A stretch of DNA of 64,000 bases, taken from contig NC_016457.1 in the NCBI RefSeq assembly GCF_000226115.1, positions 9,920,001 through 9,984,000 of the forward strand. The letters are read 5' to 3'. Below the pieces are notes generated by a model. The model ran no database searches and had not been told where the DNA came from. It was given only the letters and a program-made list of their open reading frames with translations. Position numbers and translations under genes: made by a program. Each line of letters starts with the position of its first letter. The stretch's first letter is position 1. Below are positions 56,255-64,000 of the stretch, one piece after another. This DNA is from Thermothielavioides terrestris NRRL 8126 (lineage: Eukaryota > Ascomycota > Sordariomycetes > Sordariales > Chaetomiaceae).

Positions 56255-58760
56255 ATGGCGGCAGAAATTGATACACGATCATCTCATATTCAAATTGCCG
56301 ATGCCATTAGCCCTCCTCGACCTCAGAGTCCGGCTCTCGAGTCCCATTCCTTAGAGAAAGAGTTCAAGGAAATTCGCAACTTTGGCCTTGACCAAGAGGA
56401 GAAGGCGAATCGAATTGCTCACGATGATTTTAATGTCAAGAAAAAGCAGGTGGGTGATGCTGAGCCGCTGTTTTAGGGGCTTGCTTCTCGTGGGTTCGTT
56501 CTCTGACTCGTCGCAGCATTACAGCGGGTTTATGCTGGCCTGGCTGAGCTTCCAGAGTATCGGCACCATCTACGGCGACATCGGGACCTCTCCCCTTTAC
56601 GTCTACTCGTCCACATTTTCCGCCCAACCCAGCTGGGACGACCTCGTCGGTGCTCTCTCCATCATCATCTGGGCAATCACTCTCATCGTGACTGTCAAGT
56701 ACACCTTTATCGTGCTCAATGCCGACGACGACGGCCAGGGCGGTACCTTTGCCCTCTACTCGCTGCTGGCGCGGTACGCCCGCATCACGACTGGGGATCC
56801 CAATGTCTCTCACGCGCCCAAACTAGAGAGGCATGCTACCAGCGACATGGAGCCGCTCGGCAGAGGCTTCCGCGCGTTTCTCGAGAACTCAAGGGGCGCG
56901 AAATTCCTTTTGAAGGTGACCGGAGTGCTCGGCGTGTCCATGGTGCTCGCCGACGGTGTGCTCACGCCGGCGCAATCCGTCCTCGGGGCCATTCAGGGCA
57001 TCACCGTGGCTAACCCAACTTTGACGACGTCGTCCATTGTGGGCATCTCGTGCGTCATCCTGGTCTTTCTGTTCGCCATCCAGCCATTCGGCACCTCCAA
57101 GCTCGGCACCACCTTTGCGCCCATTGTCACGGTGTGGCTGCTTTTCAACCTCTGTTCCGGCATCTACAACCTGGCCCGCTACGACCACACCGTCCTCAAG
57201 GCGTTTAGCCCCTACTTTGCCGGGGCATACCTGATGCGCAACGGGCATCAGGGCTGGAGATCCCTGGGCGGTCTGCTGCTCGCCTTCACTGGTGTCGAAG
57301 CGCTGTTCGCCGATCTCGGTGCATTCAGCAAGCGCGCCATCCAGATCTCGTGGCTCGGCCTCGCCTATCCGTGCCTGATCTTTGCCTACGCTGGCCAGGC
57401 TGCTTACATCTCCGTCGATGCCACCGGGACTGCCTACACGAACCCGTTCTTCCACACGGTTCCGCCGGGCAGCTTCTACTTCAGCATGGTCATTGCCGTG
57501 CTGGCTTCCATCGTCGCCTCACAGGCCATGATTACGAGCAGCTTTCAGCTCCTGACGCAGGTCATGCGGCTGTCGTACTTCCCGCACATCAAGACGGTGC
57601 ACACGAGCGCCAAGTTCCACGACCAGGTCTACGTGCCGATGGCGAACTGGCTGCTCATGATCGGGACTGTCGTTGTGACTGCTGTTTACAACAATGCAAG
57701 TTACCCTGGACTGCTATTCCTCTCCCTCCCTCTCTCTTTTGATCGCTGGATTTCCTGTTCCTGACCCTTCCCGCAGACGACGAGCCTCGGCAACGCCTAC
57801 GGCGTCTGCGTCATCTTCGTGACCTTCATCACCACGTGCATGGTTGCCACCGTGGCCATCGTCACCTGGCGCGTTCCCTCCTACATCGTCATCCCGGTCT
57901 TCCTCGTCTTCGCCGCCCTGGACGCCACTTTCCTGTCCGCCGCGCTCGTCAAAGTCCCCGACGGTGCCTGGTTCACCGTCCTCCTCGCGGCGATCCTCTC
58001 GACCATCTTCATCGTCTGGCGCTTCGGCAAGGAAAACCAATGGTCCGCCGAGGGCGCGGATCGGCTGCAGCTCACCGACCTGCTGACCCGCGACCCGTCG
58101 ACCGGCGGCCTCTCGCTGACGCCCGCCTTCGGCGGCCAGCCCATCTCGTCCGCGTCCGGGCTCGGCATCTTCTTCGACAAGGTCGGCGGGCCGCACCAGG
58201 TGCCGACCGTCTTCACCCAGTTCATCCGCAAGTTCAAGGCTCGCCCGGCCATCGTCCTGTTCTTCCACATGCGCCCGCTCTCGCTGCCGACCGTCCCGCC
58301 CGAGGAGCGGTACGTCATCACGCGGGCCTCCTCGGTGGTCCCCTCGTGCTACCGCGTCACCCTGCGGCACGGCTACATGGATGACGTGCTGACGCCGGAC
58401 CTGGGCCGCCAGCTGGTCGACCACCTGGTGCTCTACATCACCCGGGATCGGCAGCAGCATAGTGGCTGGTTGCAGCAGGGCGGGAACAGCGGGTCGTCGG
58501 GCGGTGCGCGCAGTGTGGAGCACACGCCCGAGGTGCAGGCCGAGCTGGATGCGTTGAACAGGGCGTATGACGACCAGACGGTGTATGTGATCGGCAAGGA
58601 GGTCATGAAGGTGCAGCGGAGGAGCAGCCTCAAGGGGTTCTTGCGGTATGCGCTGCTGGAAACGTTTCTGTGGATCCGGGAGAACTCGAGGACAAAGCTG
58701 GCGGACCTGGATATCGATGCTGATCAGTTGGTCGAAGTGGGATTCGTGAAGAAGATCTAG
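56255..58760 (+). CDS. HAK/KUP-type high-affinity potassium transporter
   Basis: Three exons: 56255-56449, 56517-57695, 57777-58760; 785 residues. Intron 1 is GTGGGT...GCAG. Intron 2 has a GC donor (AAT|GCAAGT) and CCGCAG acceptor; splicing gives VVTAVYNNTTSLGNAYGVCVIF, the conserved family sequence, so GC-AG use is well supported. N-terminal cytosolic tail about 80 residues, then the signature SIGTIYGDIGTSPLYVYSS in helix 1, DDDGQGGTFALYSLL in the first loop, GVSMVLADGVLTPAQSVLGA in helix 4-5 and EALFADLGAFSKRAIQ. About 12 membrane helices, then a C-terminal cytosolic domain of about 300 residues with a Gly/Ser-rich loop. Probable K+/H+ symporter of the plasma membrane induced at low potassium, as with Neurospora HAK1 (established for the family). 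Confidence 0.95.
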
Positions 58761-58993
58761 GCGTCCGTCTAGGCGCTTTGACTCGGCTTGATTCGGTCAC
58801 TGAAGGCAATCATTGTAGCACGGAGAGTCCGCGAGCTGAAGTTCTCGGCGACCTCAGACTGGTGTGGCTTGGAGAACTACGAGATACACATACTTGAACT
58901 GCGGTCAAATATTTGCCTGAGCTACATCGAAATGAACCAAATTGCGCTGATCCATGAACCCCCCACTCACGCATCACCCACACCTCCCACCCA

Positions 58994-59869
58994 CTACGCT
59001 CCAGCAGGGAAGTCGCTCAGGGCGCTGATGGACCGCCACTCGTCAATGGCATCCCATGTCAGGTGAGGAGACTTGGATATCTCCCTGGAGGCGTCGCTCC
59101 CCAGCGGCAGAAACCCCGGGAGCGGCTTCCCCTCGGCGACGCCCGTCGAGGTGGCCACGTCGTAAATGATCTCGGCGCCCTTGGTCGGGTTGCCGAGCTG
59201 CTTGCCGTGGTATTTCCTGAGATTCTCGTCCGCCACCGCATTGATGTCGGAGTACGCCATCAGCCGCGTCGACGGCGGGGTTCCCGCAAGGTTGGCGCCT
59301 GGCTTGAGCAGGGCCGTGCGGAAGAAGCCCGGCTCGACCAGGCAGTGCTCGATGCCGAACCCCTTGACCTCCTCGGCCAGGCCGATGGTGGCCCACCGCA
59401 GGGCCGCCTTGGACGCGTTGTACAGGTTACAGCTGCTCATGGTATACCAGGCGGCCATGGAGCCGATGGTTACGAGTGTGCCGCGGCCCCTGCTGCGGAG
59501 GTGGGGGAGCACAGCGCGGTAGAGGTTGAGGGGCCCGAAGAGGTTGGCCTGGAACTGCCGGAGAGTCTCCTCCGGGGAGGCCTCCTCGATGGTACCCATC
59601 TGAACGTAGGCGGCGTTGTTGACGACGATGTCGATGGTGCCGTATACCGAGATGATGTCGTTGACGGCACTCTTGATCTTGTCAAGATCCTCGTTGTGGT
59701 CGAGGCGAACGAGTCTGATGTTCTTCTGACCAGCCAGCTCCTCGATATTGTCCGGGCGACGCGAGGCGGCCAGGACGCGATCACCGCGCGCGGCGGCGAT
59801 CTTGGCCAGCTGCAGGCCGAAGCCAGAGGAACAGCCGGTGATGAGCCAGACACGGGAACTCGGAGCCAT
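58994..59869 (-). CDS. short-chain dehydrogenase/reductase (classical SDR)
   Basis: Intronless on the minus strand, 291 residues from ATG 59869 (the frame opens 21 nt earlier with a non-ATG codon). TGCSSGFG (11-18) is the cofactor loop, with R37/R38 after strand 2 (AASRRPDN) favouring NADP(H). NNAA (84-87), S137 and Y150-xxx-K154 (LYNASK) complete the catalytic set. The later part (VEPGFFRTALL, then DINAVADENLRKYHGKQLGNPTKGAEIIYDVAT) resembles retinol-dehydrogenase-like or oxidoreductase YusZ-type SDRs common in fungi. Substrate not inferable. Convergent with the potassium transporter (about 230 bp between stops). Confidence 0.9.
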   Translation of the reverse strand: MAPSSRVWLITGCSSGFGLQLAKIAAARGDRVLAASRRPDNIEELAGQKNIRLVRLDHNEDLDKIKSAVNDIISVYGTIDIVVNNAAYVQMGTIEEASPEETLRQFQANLFGPLNLYRAVLPHLRSRGRGTLVTIGSMAAWYTMSSCNLYNASKAALRWATIGLAEEVKGFGIEHCLVEPGFFRTALLKPGANLAGTPPSTRLMAYSDINAVADENLRKYHGKQLGNPTKGAEIIYDVATSTGVAEGKPLPGFLPLGSDASREISKSPHLTWDAIDEWRSISALSDFPAGA

Positions 59870-60945
59870 GGCGAATGGCTTGTGCTGCAACTAAGGGGCT
59901 ACAACGGAGCAACTTCAGACAGGAGGATGCGCTAAAGTCCGGTGATATCACGCTAGCCGTGTTTGAGGAATAGCAAGCCGAATGGTTATGAGGTGCGAGT
60001 TCCAGATGGTTTTTGAAGGCCTTTATATCCCTATGAAGAGTGACGCGCAACTGCGCGAACCCAAGCACTCCCCTGTCTAGACGACGCTTCAGGTAAGTCG
60101 GCCAGTCTCTCATACTCGAGTCTCTCTCATGGCCGCCGACGTCACTCAGACGACTAGCGGATCGATTCCGCCAGCCAGTCCTACACTACTTTACCTAAAC
60201 GCCGATCGCCGAAACGGGCTCCAACTCCATTTCGGCGTCACAGACACAGATTCGGCTACTTGAGTCAGCAGTTTTGCCCCTGACGCTCACTCATCAACAG
60301 CGCCTGACGAAGCAGGTTTTGAGCGCAATGACTGTACTATCTTACTACGAAGTCAGGGCGTCTTGTGGCAGCACTGGCGAAATGAAAACGATACGGAGAT
60401 TGCGGCCCCCGATGCTGGCCCCTAACGCCTGGGCGCTGCCAAGTTGACAGTTCGACAAACGCCGAACCGACCCCGGACGGACGGCGTCTGAACCTTGCCA
60501 CAACCCTTCGGCGCATGAGACGGTGGTGCAGTGGACTTTGGAGCAGGCCCAGGCCAACTGCAAACAGCCGCTCTCGCAAGGTACTTCCAGATGGACGGCC
60601 TCAAGCGCACGCCCCGGAGCGCCAGTACCCGATTTCTCGAAAGCCGCCCGTCTCGTAGGGGTACATGGGCATCGGGCAAAGCGTCGGAGCTTCTTTCTCG
60701 ACCTCGATGTAGGAGCCGGGGGGCTGGAATGAGAACGGAGCGGGAATGGGGCTCGATTCCTGTTCTCCGGAGGGGGCATCTCAGGCGTCATCACGATATC
60801 CCGTCTCTCCCAGGACGCTCGAAACTAACCTAAACACAACGGCGATCCTTATATATTCGCGAAATACATGTCGGATTCACATTTCTCCCACTTCTCTTTT
60901 TTGAAGCTCGCCTGGGGATTGGGGATCTGCCTGGCCAGAACCTTT
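59870..60945. other. intergenic
   Basis: About 1.08 kb. Promoter side of the SDR gene and 3' side of the small membrane protein gene. No gene found. Confidence 0.4.
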
Positions 60946-61585
60946 CTAGATGGCAAAAGGAGACACCTGGCCAGGTGTTGATCCCCTTCCCCGGCCGCCA
61001 TCCTCACCTGGTAAAGTACCCGCCCTTACCGCCGGACTGAAATGATGCACTTTATCAGGTCTGGATAGCCGTGGCTGGCCATTGTCCAGAGACACCTTTG
61101 GCTCAACTCTCCCCGCCCGATTGTTGCGCAACCATTCCTTCCGGTCGTGGTGCCTCGTATCTCGCTTCTGCTTCCACTGCTGATAGCCACTTCTCAGCTC
61201 CTTGGCTTGATGGTTGACTTGAACAACTGGTCGCTGTGAAGGGTTCGCTGGGGCTTTGGTGCGCCCGCTGCCTTTGTTCTGCAACTCGACATCATCCCAC
61301 GCGCGATGGGGAGATGAACGACGCCACCTGGGAAGAAACATGAAACACAATCCTGCTATGAAAAAAACTGTCAAGAGGCAGCCGAAAATTACCAACCCAA
61401 GCCCCAACCCAGACAACTTGCCACTCTCGGCCGGTGCTCCAGTTGGAGTATGAGCCGTCTCACCTGAGGCGGCTAGACCGCTCATGGCTTCGCTTTCGGA
61501 GGCAGGTTCCACAATGAAGAGCAGTGGCGCAGCCTTTGAGATGGTCGCTGTGAATCGGGGCGGCTCGGGAAGCTTGTCCCAATGT
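60946..61585 (-). CDS. C-terminal exon of a single-pass membrane protein, 5' part unresolved
   Basis: Minus-strand frame open from 61585 to the stop at 60946. One strong helix LGLGLVIFGCLLTVFFIAGLCFMFL is preceded by a Gly/Ser/Thr-rich stalk and followed by PRWRR and a basic, polar cytosolic tail of about 120 residues (KELRSGYQQWKQKRDTRHHDRKEWL). The first ATG is at 61485, giving 179 residues, but the frame upstream of it (ending PPRFTATISKAAPLLFIVE) reads like an ectodomain and begins right after a TTCAG acceptor at 61586-61590, so further exons probably lie upstream. I could not join them. Type I topology; function unknown. Confidence 0.5.
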
Positions 61586-61590
61586 CTGAA

Positions 61591-62793
61591 TCACAGGAAC
61601 GGCGAACCTATAAGTTGGAGACACTCCCACTATTAATTGTTTCCGCTTGGAAAACAGCGCTTTGTATTTGCTACTGGGGCAGTGATATATCTCCTTTGTG
61701 CGTGCGTAGAACAACTGATTGTTCGAGAAAACGACTGACGCCTGGGGAACAAACAAAACATTGATACAGTTGGATCCGGTCCAGGCCGCAAGCAATGGCT
61801 TCTTTGCGGAAACGGTAATCGCTATAAACTGCGCACCAGAGCGAAAAGAAAGGGCCTCCAGCGTACATAGTTACTTTTCTTAGGTGCGCGTATTGTTCCA
61901 TTTGGAGACTTGACACGACTGGTGACAAGTCACGTTAAGGCCCCAAGGGAGGCAAGGGTTGGGCACAAAGGCAACCGATTCCGAGTCAATGTGTTGCACT
62001 CGAGAAGCAGAGGATGCTGAGTTACTTGCGCCACGCCTGTCTCTGCTCCATGTCTGAGGTGCCTGCTGGTGAGAGAGCAATACTCTTGGTCTTGCAGCGG
62101 ACACGATGAGCTCCAGTAGTAGGGAGGCGCAGTGCTGATAACCAATATAACAAATAACACGACTGACGATTCCTATTATGCCCCATTCACCTCGATCTAC
62201 CGAGTTGACAGCTTGAGAGACTTTGCATTTGATGCCCTATTGTCCGAGCTTCGCTGCCGATGAGAGGCCCAGTCCCTGTCTTGCTTCGAGCGTAGCAACT
62301 CTTTCCCTTGCTCCCATCCGGGCTTCGCCTTGAAAACGTTCCGCCTTAGCCACAGCACAACCTGGTTCATCTCGTCATGATATTTCACCTGTGGACGGTG
62401 TCGTGGGTCATTACTAGCCGCTGTTTAATTGGCCGCGTGGGTGAGAGCCACATGGTAAACCTGCTCGCCTCCAGCTACCTGATGACGTCGTCGATCTTTC
62501 TTCGTCGGCCGGCAAATTGGACGGAACCATGTTAACCAACAGCGCCTGGTCAGCCATGACGGGTCCGAACCGTCATAGCGTGGACAGATGCCCAATAAGA
62601 ATGCAGGCTAAAGCATCTTGAGATGACGTCGAGATCGCTCGTGGGTTGCTGGCTTCTTTATATCAGAGGGTGATGGGCTTGGAGGTTGAGGTAGCTAGGC
62701 GAGACCATTTAGCTTGTGCATCCTCGAGCATTGGATGGGATTCAGCATATGTTGATTTCTCGTTAGGTACGCAAGCAGTCAAGAAACGATAAC
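61591..62793. other. intergenic or unresolved 5' exons of the membrane protein
   Basis: About 1.2 kb. May contain the missing upstream exons of the minus-strand membrane protein (a Tyr/Ser-rich open stretch lies at about 61650-61795) and, from about 62500, the promoter of the alcohol dehydrogenase gene. Nothing else recognised. Confidence 0.35.
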
Positions 62794-64000
62794 ATGGCGA
62801 CCTCGCGAGCAGCCTACGCGGCGGAGCAGGCCATTGGTCACGAGAAGGAGAATTTAAAGCAGGATGTCAGCAATTACCAGCAAGTGGGCGATCAGCATGA
62901 AACCATGAAGGCTCTGATTTGGCAGGGAAAACAGAAGGTGGAAGTCGGTACGTCTCCCTCCGGTCCGGGGAGGGCGCAAGCCATCGCTGACTCGACTCGC
63001 CTACAACAGTTGACGTCGCAAAACCACGGATCCTGGAAGACGGCGATGTAATCCTGAAAGTCACTGGAACAACTGTCTGTGGAAGCGATCTGCACTTGTT
63101 GCACGGTACGGAGATGCGGCCGCTGAAGCCTGTCCCATTTCATCATTGGACGTGCTGACAATCGCCAGGGACTATCATCCAGCTGAACAAGGGCGATATC
63201 CTAGGCCACGAATTCTGTGGTGTTGTTGACCAAGTAGGTCCGGCGGTGAAGAACATCCAGGTTGGGAAACGATATGTTGCCGCGTTCCAGATTACATGTG
63301 GAGAGGTAGGCCTCAACCTCACCACAGAACCCCGTTCATACACGTCTCTGGCTGACGATATTCTGGGTCAGTGCTTCTTCTGCAAGCAGAAGCTTTCGTC
63401 GCAATGTGAGAAAACAAATTCCAATCGGACCGCCAAGGCCATGTACGGTTCCCAGACAGCTGGCTTTTACGGGTACTCGCATTTCACTGGCGGCTTCGCC
63501 GGTGGCCAGGCCGAATATGTTCGAGTTCCCTTGGGAGATGTCAACCTGCTTGAGATCCCAGATGATGTCCCGGACGAAAAAGGTGCGTGATCGATATCCG
63601 TCACTTACCGCCATCGCGAATGTTTGGGCTGACCGGGCATCCTTTCACCGCCAGCCCTCTATCTCTCCGATGTCCTCCCAACAGCCTACAATGCTGTCAA
63701 GGACACAGCCGTCTACCCGAACGACCAGGTCGCCATCTTCGGCGCCGGACCGATTGGGCAAATGGCCGGTGTGTTTGCGATCGACGAGGGTGCGAGCAAG
63801 GTGATCTTCGTCGACACGGAGCCCCGCGTCTCAGCCATCTCCAACCGCTGGCCGGCCCAGCACAAGGACAAGCTCGAGCTGATCGACTACAAGAAGCTCA
63901 GCTTCGGCGTCACCAACAAGGAGACGGTGGTCAGCAAGCTCAAGGACATGTGCGGCGGACGCGGCCCGGACGTGGCCATCGAGTGTGCCGCGGGCGAGTA
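62794..64000 (+). CDS. zinc-dependent alcohol dehydrogenase family protein (partial, runs off the end)
   Basis: Five exons in the window: 62794-62947, 63010-63105, 63169-63305, 63372-63582, 63655-64000 and beyond. All introns have GT donors (GTACGT, GTACGG, GTAGGC, GTGCGT) and AG acceptors; the third is in frame and stop-free, so it can be mistaken for coding. Catalytic zinc: C in TTVCGSDLHLLHG and GHEFCGVV. Structural zinc lobe: CGECFFCKQKLSSQC. Nucleotide fold: AIFGAGPIGQMAG with an acidic VDTE after strand 2, favouring NAD. Closest in style to the MDR group of glutathione-independent formaldehyde/threonine dehydrogenase-like proteins. The first 40 residues (AAYAAEQAIGHEKENLKQDV) are an N-terminal addition before the usual MKALIWQGKQ start; M38 could be a second start. 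The 3' end is missing. Confidence 0.9.

Overview
The window looks like nuclear DNA of a filamentous ascomycete (Pezizomycotina, most likely Sordariomycetes). Its genes are GC-rich with short 56-84 nt introns that carry CTAAC/CTGAC-like branch points. The protein set is typical of moulds: HET-domain protein, HAK potassium transporter, FLC/TRP-like protein, DBP3, RFT1, GPI-anchored wall protein. Long AT-rich tracts are crowded with TpA and with TAA/TAG stops inside recognisable transposon frames, which is the footprint of repeat-induced point mutation (RIP). I could not assign genus or species.

Layout. 1-12,200 holds six gene loci: an NAD-dependent ketoreductase/epimerase, a cytochrome P450, a GFA/CENP-V-type zinc protein, a broken protein kinase remnant, a Ser/Thr/Pro-rich single-pass membrane protein and an FLC/TRP-like membrane protein. 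12,958-16,014 is a 3.06 kb TIR DNA transposon with a mutated pogo/Fot1-like transposase. RNase H1 follows at 17.7-18.8 kb. 19,306-33,090 is a composite: a TIR element with a mutated MULE-type transposase and an accessory reading frame, split by a complete 7.56 kb Ty3/Gypsy retrotransposon (260 bp LTRs, TSD TATAG). A 57-residue Cys-tailed protein gene lies in the ~1 kb between this composite and a 370 bp non-autonomous element with the same TIR (34,126-34,495).

35.6-41.5 kb carries a small mitochondrial-type membrane protein, a class II aldolase/adducin protein, a GPI-anchored protein and a HET-domain protein. 42,274-43,193 is a 920 bp TIR element filled by a 24 bp minisatellite. It is followed after about 30 bp by a 7.4 kb RIP-mutated TIR element of unassigned superfamily (43,225-50,632). 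50.7-64 kb is gene-dense again: RFT1, DBP3, a HAK potassium transporter, a short-chain dehydrogenase, a small membrane protein and a zinc alcohol dehydrogenase that runs off the window end.

No obvious biosynthetic cluster or defence system is formed by the genes; most look like independent housekeeping or membrane/cell-wall genes placed between transposon islands. The most unusual signals are: a long candidate antisense frame between the Gypsy chromodomain and 3' LTR; the MULE-like element with TA duplications and an accessory ORF; palindromic pre-insertion sites of that TIR family; the unclassified 7.4 kb element; and two GC-AG introns. Splice sites were placed by eye from donor/acceptor motifs, reading-frame continuity and family motifs, so exon ends should be treated as predictions.
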